From contig CATNEN010000011.1 in the NCBI GenBank assembly GCA_950097015.1, positions 5,112,501 through 5,176,500 on the forward strand: a stretch of DNA of 64,000 bases, written 5' to 3'. A program made the position numbers and the translations under genes. The notes under the pieces were generated by a model. It did no database searches and was not told the origin of the DNA. It saw only the letters and a program-made list of their open reading frames with translations. Shown one piece after another: positions 33,276 through 45,200 of the stretch (the first letter of the stretch is position 1; every line of letters begins with the position of its first letter). The DNA is from Macrostomum hystrix (lineage: Eukaryota; Platyhelminthes; Macrostomidae).

Positions 33276-36200
33276 ATGAAAAGTACACAGTCTGGAAGTT
33301 TCGCGTCTCCTAGGGTAGGTAAATTGCATATCTGTTAACAGCTCTGATTGGCAGGCAGTTAGGTAGATAGCTGTCTATACTTTTTTCCTGACTCTAAACT
33401 GCTCCTTTCAGAATCGACTAATCAGTAGAATTCTACTAATTGCTCTATTGTTGCTATGCAAACTGTTGTCATGGCAACCGATACTAGCTGCCGAAATCAG
33501 TATTCGATTGGAGCGCACGGTGACAGTTGGCGAGTCGGTTGTTCTGCCCTGCCCGGTTTTGCCAAGCTCTGCAGTTCTTCCTGGCGCCCCTGTAGCCAAG
33601 TACCTGGAATGGTCGTTGCCTAGCAACGGATTAACGCCAGTCAAATGTCCGGTCTACCTGATGAAAGACGAGGACGAAGACCCCGGCTGTTCTAGAGAGC
33701 TGGACGGTCGCGGGGTGTCTCTTTGGCGTCTCACTCAGCTGCGAGTGCAATCAGCCGAGTTGAGACATGACGGCCTGTACAACTGCTCAGCCTATTGGAA
33801 TGAGACCGGAGCGAGTGGCAACGTGTGGCTGCGAGTGCGAGGTAAGGCCTGCAAATCCCCCACCTCCTAGGTGGCTGAACCCTTTTTAAATCCAATGTGG
33901 CTGAACCCCTACCTCAAAAACCAAAACGGCTGAACCCCCTTACCCAAATCCAATGTGGCCGAATCCTCACCCTGAAATCCAAGGTAGTCGAACCCCCTTA
34001 GACAAATCCAAGGTGGTCGAACCCCCTTACCCAAATCCAAGGTGGCCGAACCCCGTTACCCAAATCCAAGGTGGTCGAGCCCCCTAACCCAAATCCAATG
34101 TGGCCGAATCCTCACCCTGAAATCCAAGGTAGTCGAACCCCTTTAGACAAATCCAAGGTGGTCGAAACCCCTTACCCAAATCCAAGGTGGCCGAACCCCG
34201 TTACCCAAATCCAAGGTGGTCGAGCCCCCTTACCCAAATCCAAGGTGGCCGAATCCTCACCCTGAAATCCAAGGTAGTCAAACACCTTTTAACAAATCCA
34301 AGGTGGTCGAAACCCCTTACCCAAATCAAAGGTGGCCGAACCCCTAGCCCGAAATTTAAAGTGGCCGAACCACCTTACCAAAATCCAAAATCCAAGGTGG
34401 CCGAAACCTGACCCTAAAATCCCTAAAGAATGTTCAAGTAGGCGGAAAAACTAAAAAAACTAAAAAAAACTAAAAAACTAAAGAACACTTGGGCAGCTTT
34501 TGGGACCCCCGAAGGAAAAGTATTTTTGGTCATTGTTTAAAACTCAATTCATATCTGAGATAATAATGGACCATTTCTTTCCCTGCTGTTGAGCTACTCA
34601 GGTGATGAAAGATTAGGTACAACCATTGAAACAATGCCCTCCATCTGCGAAAGCTGACCTGTGATTACAGTAATGCCATGCATGCCTTATTCATGCCTTA
34701 TTCAAGCTGCAGCATTCGATTAATGGCAGACTAAAGCCGTATCCTAATCACAAGCCAGAAAATCAGCGAGTCCCGTTCGAGTGCACCTTTTGGCTGTTTC
34801 AATGAAACAGCTCTCAGATTTTAAAAGTTTAATGTTTAATTTCCAAAAAATGCCCCACTAAATTCATCTGCAGAATTGCATTGAGCCTTGACTGAGAGAT
34901 GACTTAACCTTAGCTGATCTTTCCCATTTCACCTCACTTCCTTTCCTTCCCGTTACCCTCCGTTTCTCTCGTCCTATTTCCATTTTCTCTCTTCGGCTTC
35001 CGATTTTCCTTTTTATGTTCCCCTTTCCATACTAATATTTTTCCCCTTTCCATTTTCCTCTTTTTATTCCACTTCCCATTTCCTATCTTTCTTCCCCTTT
35101 CCATTTCCTCTCTTTCTTCCCCTTCCCATTTCCTCTCTTTATTCCCCTTCCCATTTTCCAATTTACATTCCCCTTTCCATTTCCTCTCTTTCTTCCCCTT
35201 CCCATTTCTTCTCTTTCTTCCCCTTCCCATTTTCCACTTTATATTCCCCTTTCCATTTCCTGTCTTTCTTCCCCTTCCCGTTTTCCTAACTTTCTTTCCC
35301 TTCCCATTTCCTCTCTTTTTTTCCCCTTCCCATTTCTTCTTTTTCTTCACCTTCCTATTTTCCACTTTATATTCCCCTTTTCATTTCCTGTTTTTCTTCC
35401 CCTTCCCATTTTCCTAACTTTCTTTCCCTTTCCATTTCCTCTCTTTCTTCCCCTTTCCATTTCCTCTCTTTCTTCCCCTTCCCATTTCTTCTCTTTCTTC
35501 CCCTTCCTATTTCCTCTCTTTCTTCCCCTTACCATTTTCCTCTTTTTATTCCCCTTCCCATTTCTTCTCTTTCTTCCCCTTCCTAAATCCCCTATCTTTC
35601 TTCCCCTTCCTAGTTTATCATTTTCCTCCCTTTCTCTTTCTCCCTTTGCCGGCCTTCTTTAACAATCCCATTCCCTGAGCTCCAGATATTTCAAGCCCAA
35701 AGCTAAAAAGCGCAATTCCCAACTAGCAGACTGTAAAGTCCATCTTTCAAGTTGATCTCTCAAGCCTCCCCGTTTAAAATCACAGCCCCAGAGTGGGGCA
35801 GAGAGTGCCTGTGGGGTCGAATGTGTCAGTCAGCCTATGCCAGCTCTGAGATCTTCTACGGAAGGTTCGACTTTTAATTCCTAGCGTCGCCAGGGGAGTT
35901 GAAATAGGACAAGAAGATGAGGAGTTTCTAGTAGGAAAATTATTCTATAATTTACACGCTCTCGGTGTGTCGGGCGGGGGGGCAAGGGAAGCTGCTTATC
36001 GAGCCGCCCTTAAGCCGTCAAGTCCGGCTTAGTGAAAAAGCTGCACATTTTCCTATTTTTATTCAGTTGCAACGTGCCGACTGGGTAGGTGCCTGACACT
36101 AAAGGACCCGAGACCCAGTATATGTCCCAATATTCACTGACCCGGTGGGCTTAGAGAAGAGGGCTTAAGTAATGGATAAATTATATTGAGTTGATACACA

Positions 36201-39200
36201 CTCACACATACACAGGTGTGTACATCTGCCCCAACTCAAACTCAAACACATCAAAATTTATTTTCAGCTCCCCCGTCGGCCCCTCGTCAACTAAAAATCA
36301 CCATGCTGGAGTCGCACTGGCTGGACTTGTCCTGGCAACCGCCTAGCGACCTGAGACACCTGCCTCTGACTGGTTACGAATTAGCAGTAATTAACGGCGA
36401 CTCAACTCGACAATCGGATGAGCAGTTGTCCTGGCTGAATCTTGACCCCGATGCTGAGTCTCACCGGCTGACAGGACTGGCACCGTACACCGAGTACTGC
36501 CTGCGGCTGCGCGCCAGAAATCAGCTCGGGCCAGGCCGCAGCAGCGAGCTGTGCCGGCTGCGCACGCTGGAAGCTCCACCGAAACCGTCTGCTCTATCCG
36601 CCAGAATCAGCGAGGTCGAAGCCAACAGCGCCAAGCTCATCATCGGCGTTGTACCTTCGGGTCATCCGTCATTGGCTGGCCGGTTGAGACTAGTCCGAGC
36701 CCGATGGCGTCTAGTCAGGCACCTGGAGTCTGGTCTTATCGCCACTCAGGACGATGTCTGGATGGAGAAGAATATCTCAAGAGCGCAGTTTCGGAGCGGT
36801 CGCGGTGGCGGTGGCGAAAATCTGGAAGTTGAACTGGCACTGACAGACCTGCAGGCTTTCAGCGCCTACAGTGTTCACTGCAGCCTGCACAATGGGCGCT
36901 ATGTAGGACAAGAGGCTCTGCTCGCATTTGAAACTTTGGAGGGAGGTAAGTTGGCCCACTGTAGCTGGAGCTGACCCACTGTAGCTGGAGTTGACCCACT
37001 GTAGCTGGAGTTGACCCACTGTAGCTGGAGTTGACCCACTGTAGCTGGAGTTGACCCACTGTAGTAGGAGTTGACCCACTGTAGCTGGAGTTGACCCACT
37101 GTAGCTGGAGTTGACCCACTGTAGCTGGAGTTGACCCACTGTAGCTGGAGTTGACCCACTGTAGCTGGAGTTGACCCACTTTAGGTAGAGTTGACCCACT
37201 TCAGGTAGAGTTGACCCACTTCAGGTAGAGTTGACCCACTTCAGGTAGAGTTGACCCGCTTCAGGTTGAGTTGACTCGATCAGACTAGATGTGCAGCCGA
37301 CAGCACAGCCGCAGCTATTGCGCGGCGCATCTGAAGGCTGCGTACAGCTGTTCAGTCCATGGACTGACGCTAGACGTCACTGGGTGGGGCTGTGGAATTA
37401 TAAATATTGTTATCTGGTAAAGATTCAAACCAGCCTATTGCTACCTGACCTCGTGCATGTTAAAGAGAGTAAAGAAAAAACGCCGTCCCTTTAACAGAGG
37501 CTCCAGCGCCGACGCTGGCCCAGGACACGAACGCCCTATTCGACACCAACGTCAGCCTCTCCTGGACCCGCCTGGCCCGCGTTCCAGGCCACCTGGTCGG
37601 CTATCAGCTGACTGTCCGCGGACCGCACGCCTTCCACCGCGTGTTGAACGTGTCCAGCGAACTCACGCGGCACTGCGTGTCCGGCCTCCAAGCGGCGACC
37701 CGCTACTCCATCAGCGTTGCCGCCGTCACCAGCGGACGAGGCCCCGGACGTCTGTCAAATCGTCTCGATATCGAAACGGAGCCAAGCTGGCCCAGCCGTC
37801 CGTTGGATGTCAGCGTGGACGCGCTCAGCTACTCAGCCGGTGTTCTGGTGTCCTGGTCTGGCCGGCGATTCTCGGTGACTTCGGCCACGGTGGACAGAAC
37901 CTCCTTGGCCTATCCCATCAACCTGCTGCTATTTCGACTGGAGTGGAGGCAGGTTTTTCAGGAATTCGGTAGCTCAATTCAGCAGCGTCGATCGCACCAA
38001 GGCAGGCGGGAGACTCTGGTGCTGAGCCAGCTGGGTCAGTGTCAGCCCAGCTCCAAGTGGCTCGCCCGACCCACCGATGCAGCCGGCGGCAACTTGGAGA
38101 ATCGCGCGACGGAATTAAAGAGGCGAATATGCGTAAGCTTTTGGGCCATATTTCCAGTGTCCCGTAATCCTAGTGAAAAAGTAGATTAGCTGTCCTATCC
38201 TGTCAAAAGTAAAATCCTGTCATATAGCTGGATATTAATCCAGATCTTTTGTCCAGAAAATTAGTTTAAATCCGACCGATTTGTCAGGTTCTGGATTAAA
38301 GTTTAAAAGTTCTAATTACATTTTATAGAAGAGCCAACATATTTCTATTGCAATCGTTTTACATTTTTTTTCACCACGTAGAATTTCAAGATAATATCCA
38401 TGCTATTCCAATACCACGGCCCGCTACCTACCTACTACAGTACACTACTTCTATTACGTCCAACTATAACAAACCAAAAGAGGGTCGGTTGGCAGAGCGG
38501 TTATCGCGTTTGCCTTTTGCACCACGATCCCTGAGTTCGATTCCACGGCGAGGCCACACTTATTTGGGGCGCAGCCGCAGAGAGAAGGCTTGGGGGCTTG
38601 TCGTGCAGTTTACGCCCTTAAGGGCCAGCCTCCAGTGCACAGTGAAAGTGTACACTGCCTGACGATGAGAAATTGAGGGCAGATGTACACCCCTGTGAGA
38701 GCGTATGCCTGCTTACAGTATCTGTGTGCGTGTGTGCACAGGAGTCAGCGAAATGGGCAGAATTGCCTCCTCGCTGGCTGCGGGTCTGAACAAGAAAAGC
38801 ACTGCCATTTACCAACAATAGCTTTGTTAAAGGACTATATATGTAAAGGGTTATGTACTTTCGGCGCAGTGTAGCTCGAGTCTCAAATTTATTACACATA
38901 ACACACTCTCGAATTGCAGCAACATTCCATTGTCCATTGTCTCAATAGGTAGCTTTAGAATGGAGATGAGTAAATTCTGTGAATTCTGAGGCAATCCTTG
39001 AACAGCGGGAAATTATCGCTCTTGCACTTTTATCCGGCTTAGGGTGGGGCCCCGCGTCCTGAAACTATCCAGGAATTAAGAGATCAAGGCAGCCTGAATG
39101 ACAGGCACTGGCGCAAGCCACAATTGTTGTGGCATCTCTGCACGAAAACTGCAGCAGGTGATTGAACGAATGTTGAAGCTATTGAGGATTTGGGCCGGGT

Positions 39201-42200
39201 CGGGTGGCAGCAGAAATCGTACTCTCACCTCATGGCAAAGGATTCGAGCTCCTTTTATCTCAGCCTTTTGTGCACCGCCTCACGTTGCAATTCGCGTCTG
39301 TTGTCTGGCCGGCCTTACTAACCCGTGACTAAATATAGCTGGGCTTCTAGAATGCTTTCTGTTCTCAATCGAAATAGATTCATCGATAAGAGCTCGTTAT
39401 TTTCAAGTAATCTTGATTGTCATTAACCTTTAACTATATGCCACTGTTTAACAACAATGCAATCTAGAAATGTAATTTATTTTTATCCTCAATTTACCTG
39501 TGATTCTATTGATTAAATCTAGTTTTTTCTGCATTTTGCAATCCTTATTTGAACTCTAACTAAAACCTGTCAATCATCAGGAGTTCTTGCCTTGGTCAAC
39601 TGTGATCAGAGCGCTCGGCGTTGGTCCAAAGCTCGACTCCGCGGCGAACCTCAGCTTGGAGTTCTTCGTCACCAGCGTCGGCTTGTCACAATGGGACAGG
39701 GATCGGCGATATCCGGGTCACAGGTCTCTGCCGGTACGCGTCACCGTGCCGGTGTCCACTCTGGTTTTCAACGCGTCCGACTATGCCGACTACGAGAAAG
39801 ACTCTCTTGATGGCGACCCGGTTGTAGCGTCTGGCGATAAACGACGTCACCAAGTGACAACGCGTGTGAGCGTCGGCCTGGGCGTCGGCTGCCTTTTCGC
39901 CGCTTTAGGCATGGCCTCAGCTGGCCTGCTGGCCTGGCAGTGGCTGTGCGGTGACGCCAGGCGTCGAGGCGGTCGAAGCCGCGCTGGTCGGAGCAGGACG
40001 AGGGCTAGGCTCCTGCGAGCTGTGGGCAACCTGGAGCACGGCGGAGCTGAGCGGGCCGAATGTGGGAGTGCTGGTAGGGTAGTCTTTGTAGTTGCCGGTA
40101 GGGTAGTCTTTGTAGATTCTGGTAGGGTAGTATTTGTTTATGTTGGTAGGCTGCTTATTGTAGATGTTTGTAGCATGGTCTTTGTATATGTTTGTAGCAT
40201 GGTCTTTGTAGATTTTTGTAGAATGGTCTTTGTAGATGTTAGTAGGGCGGCCTTTGTAGATGTTGGTAGGGTGGTCAGTGCAGATGTTGATAGGTTAGTC
40301 ATTGTTGATAGTATTGTGGTCAGTGTTGATAGTAGGGTGGTCAGTGTTGATAGTAGGGTGGTCAGTGTTGATAGTAGGGTGGTCTGTGTTGATAGTAGGG
40401 TGGTCTGTGTTGATAGTAGGGTGATCGGTGTTGATAGTAGGGTGATCAGTGTAGATGCTGGTAGGTTGGTCAGTGTTGATAGTAGGGTGGCCAGTGTTGA
40501 TAGTAGGGTGGTCAGTGTTGATAGTAGGGTGGTCAGTGTTGATAGTAGGGTGGTCTGTGTTGATAGTAGGGTGATCGGTGTTGATAGTAGGGTGGTCTGT
40601 GTTGATAGTAGGGTGATCGGTGTTGATAGTAGGGTGATCAGTGTAGATGCTGGTAGGTTGGTCAGTGTTGATAGTATTGTGGTCAGTGTTGATAGTATTG
40701 TGGTCAGTGTTGATAGTAGGGTGGTCAGTGTTGATAGTAGGGTGGTCAGTGTTGATAGTAGGGTGGTCAGTGTTGATAGTATTGTGGTCAGTGTTGATAG
40801 TAGGGTGGTCAGTGTTGATAGTAGGGTGGTCAGTGTTGATAGTAGGGTGGTCAGTGTTGATAGTATTGTGGTCAGTGTTGATAGTAGGGTGGTCAGTGTT
40901 GATAGTATTGTGGTCAGTGTTGATAGTAGGGTGGTCAGTGTTGATAGTAGGGTGGTCAGTGTTGATAGTATTGTGGTCAGTGTTGATAGTATTGTGGTCA
41001 GTGTTGATAGTATTGTGGTCAGTGTTGATAGTATTGTGGTCAGTGTTGATAGTAGGGTGGTCTGTGCAAAATGCTTGTCGACGCAAACTGTGTTTAGACG
41101 AAACCAACACACAGACATCTTGAATCCTCAATCACCCAAAGAACACCAAGATCCTGAGCAGACCTCGGCTCTCCTCGTGAGCGACCCGGCAGCCATGGGC
41201 CTCGCCGACTTTCGAGATCACGTGATTGCCTGTCACGCCAACGATGACGAAGGATTCAGGACCGAGTTCGATGAGCTTCAGCGTTCCGACCCTGTTGTTG
41301 GAGAGACACTTGACAACAGAACACACACTGTCACAGCTGAGAATGAGTATTCTGTGGAAGGCCTTGATAAGGACAAGTCGGCAGTCTTGGCAGCCACTTT
41401 CTGGAGGCTGCCAGAAAACTTAATAAAAAATCGTCACCCAGATGTCTATCCGTGTATGTAAAGTTGGACTTCACATTTTTTATAATTTATGCGGCAATGA
41501 GACATGCTTTGACTGTAAATCTGCCGTTTTTTTAAAACAAATTTAGTCGATCACAGCAGAGTTGTCTTGCACTCAACTCCAACCATCGCAGTGAGCAAGC
41601 GACCGGGTGTTAGCGACTACATCAATGCCAGCTTTGTTCATGTAAGTGGACTAATAAAATAGTGATAATAATTGCAGGAGGGCTGCGGGCAATGGCACAT
41701 CATTTGGTTGACACTAGACCCAATCCCAGCGAGGAGGCAATTCTGCCCATTTCGCTGACTCCTGAGCACACACGCACACGGATACCGTACGCAGGCATAC
41801 GCCCACTCAGGGGTGTACATCTGCCCTCGATTTCTCATCGTCAGGCAGTGTACACTTTCACTGTGCCTTGGAGGTTGGTCCTTAAGGGCGTTAATTTTAG
41901 AACAAGCCCCAAAGACTTCTCTCCGCGGCTGCGACCCAAATGAATGTGGCCTCGCCGCATAACGTGCTAATAATTTAACGTTAATTAAAACAAGTTGAAC
42001 CATTTCATAGACAGTAGGATGTTTTGGCATAATATAGCAATACGATTAGAAAGAAAAATCGGACTTTGGACTCGGACCATGGACTTGCGTACTCCACAGC
42101 CTGCAAAACTTGTATCTATGTCAACTAATTTTGGTACCTATTGTACAGCTGCGTGAACTAAAGCGATCAATAATTAGCGTCTTGATTTTGAGAACAATTG

Positions 42201-45200
42201 ATCTCTCAAAGCTCCAACACTTCCCGACAACTCCAATCCTTTCGCAGGGCTATCAGGCGGAGCGAGCCTATATCGCCTGCCAGAGTCCGCTACCCGCCAC
42301 GTTTGACGACTTCTGGCTGATGGTGTGGGAGAACCGGTGCAGCACCATCGTGATGCTGTGCAACCTGGTGGAAGGCGGGCGGGTAATTCAGGGACAAATT
42401 AATCTATGATACTATAAACACTATAAACACATCGTGATTCCGTTATAATAGTATCAAACTAATGCTAATGCATGGTAATATATATCAATACTCAGTTTTT
42501 TCCGTAACATTACTGATCTCTTAAATTAACGGATCCTAAATTATCCTCTCTGGTTTCAAGCTAACCTCAAACGAGTCTAACCTATCTGATCCCATAACCT
42601 CAATGATCCCATAACCTCAAAGATCCCATAACCTTAAAGATCCAATAACCTCAATGATCCCGTAACCTCAAAGATCCCATAACCTCAATGATCCCATAAC
42701 CTCAAAGATCCCATAACCTTAAGGATCCAATAACCTCAATGATCCCGTAACCTCAAAGATCCCATTACCTCAGTGATCCCATTACCTCATTGATCCAAAA
42801 ACCTCAATAACCCCATAACCTCAAAGATCCCATAACCTCAATGATCCCATAATCTCAATGATCCCATAACCTCAATGATCCCATTACCTCAATGACCCCA
42901 TAATCTCAATGATCCCATAACCTCAAAGATCCCATTGCCTCAAAGATCCCATAACCTCAATGACCCCATAACCTCAAAGATCCCATAACCTCAATGACCC
43001 CATAACCTCAAAGATCCCATAACCTCAATGATCCCATAACCTCAATGATCCCATTACCTCAATGACCCCATAACCTCAAAGATTCCATAATCTCAATGAT
43101 CCCATAACCTCAATGATCCCATTACCTCAATGATCCCATTACCTCAATGATCCCAAGAACTCTCTGATCCCATAATCTCCTATTAATCCAGCGCAAATGC
43201 GACCAATATTGGCCCAGCGGGGGCAGTCGAATCTACGGTCACGTGACCGTGCGCCTAGTAGGCCAGGCCACTCGCTGGGATCACAGGGTGCGCATATTTG
43301 ATCTGGAGTCCAAGTGCCAGTCCGCACGCGGCAGGCACCGAGTGAAACAGTTTCAGTACTGCCAGTGGCCCGAGTGCGGCGTGCCCGCCTCCCCGCTGGC
43401 TCTGCTCAACTTCATCCAGCTGTCCGGAGGCATCGCCGACGAGGCCGACTGCAAGAATGTCGGCGTTGAACAATGCACCGGAGTTGAGAACAGCAATGCC
43501 CCATTGGGCCCGATTGTGGTGCACTGCAGGTGCGGATAAAAGTCAAAATGTTTCTTTGTCCTATGTGGCTTTTCAGATTTTTAGTGGGTCCTGAGTTTTG
43601 TCTTGTGAGTCAAGGCTTTGGTGTCAGAGGACTCAAGGATTCAGGGGTCAGGTGGGTCAAGAATTTAAGAGTCAGGTGAGGCAAGGATTCAAGAGTCAGA
43701 TGGGTCAAGGATTCAAGAGTCAGGTGGATCAAGGATTCAGGGGTCAGGTGGATCAAGGATTCAGGGGTCAGGTGGGTCAAGGATTCAGTGGTCAGTTGGG
43801 TCAAGGATTCAGGGGTCAGGTGGATCAAGGATTCAGGGGTCAGGTGGGTCAAGGATTCAAGAGTCAGGTGAGGCAAGGATTCAAGAGTCAGGTGGATCAA
43901 GGATTCAAGAGTCAGGTGGGTCAAGGATTCAAGAGTCAGGTGAGGCAAGGATTCAGGGGTCAGGTGGATCAAGGATTCAGGGGTCAGGTGGATCAAGGAT
44001 TCAGGGGTCAGGTGGGTCAAGGATTCAGTGGTCAGTTGGGTCAAGGATTCAGGGGTCAGGTGGATCAAGGATTCAGGGGTCAGGTGGGTCAAGGATTCAG
44101 TGGTCAGTTGGGTCAAGGATTCAGGGGTCAGGTGGATCAAGGATTCAGGGGTCAGGTGGGTCAAGGATTCAGGGGTCAGTTGAGTCAAGGATTCAGGGGT
44201 CAGGTGGGTCAAGGATTCAGGGGTCAGGTGGGTCAAGGATTCAGGGGTCAGGTGGGTCAAGGATTCAGGGGTCAGGTGGGTCAAGGATTCAGGGGTCAGG
44301 TGGATCAAGGATTCAGGGGTCAGGTGGATCAAGGATTCAGGGGTCAGGTGGATCAAGGATTCAGGGGTCAGGTGGATCAAGGATTCAGGGGTCAGGTGGG
44401 TCAAGGATTCAGCTAGGGGTCAGGTGGGTCAAGGATTCAGTGGTCAGGTGGGTCAAGGATTCAGCTAGGGGTCAGGTGGGTCAAGGATTCAGGGGTCAGG
44501 TGAGTCAAGGATTCAGGGGTCAGGTGGGTCAAGGATTCAGGGGTCAGGTGGGTCAAGGATTCAGGGGTCAGGTGGATCAAGGATTCAGGGGTCAGGTGGA
44601 TCAAGGATTCAGGGGTCAGGTGGATCAAGGATTCAGGGGTCAGGTGGATCAAGGATTCAGGGGTCAGGTGGATCAAGGATTCAGGGGTCAGGTGGATCAA
44701 GGATTCAGGGGTCAGGTGGATCAAGGATTCAGGGGTCAGGTGGGTCAAGGATTCAGTGGTCAGTTGGGTCAAGGATTCAGTGGTCAGTTGGGTCAAGGAT
44801 TCAAGAGTCAGGTGGGTCAAGGATTCAGGAGTCAGGTGGGTCAAGGATTCAGGTAGGGGTCAGGTGGGTCAAGGATTCAGCTAGGGGTCAGGTGGGTCAA
44901 GGATTCAGTGGTCAGGTGGGTCAAGGATTCAGGTAGGGGTCAGGTGGGTCAAGGATTCAGCTAGGGGTCAGGTGGGTCAAGGATTCAGTGGTCAGGTGGG
45001 TCAAGGATTCAGGTAGGGGTCAGGTGGGTCAAGGATTCAGCTAGGGGTCAGGTGGGTCAAGGATTCAGTGGTCAGGTGGGTCAAGGGTTCGGGTAGGGGT
45101 CAGATGGGTCAAGGGTTCGGGAGTGAAAATTCAAGTGAGTCAAGGATTCAGGGGTCAGGTGGGTCAAGGATTCAGGGGTCAGTTGGGTCAAGGATTCAGG

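Noticed and set aside
43598-44856. Plus- and minus-strand ORFs of 120-270 codons in phosphatase intron 9
   Set aside because: The 24-bp unit lacks stops; exon 9 read-through meets a stop a few codons after the donor, so the array is not joined to the gene's frame.
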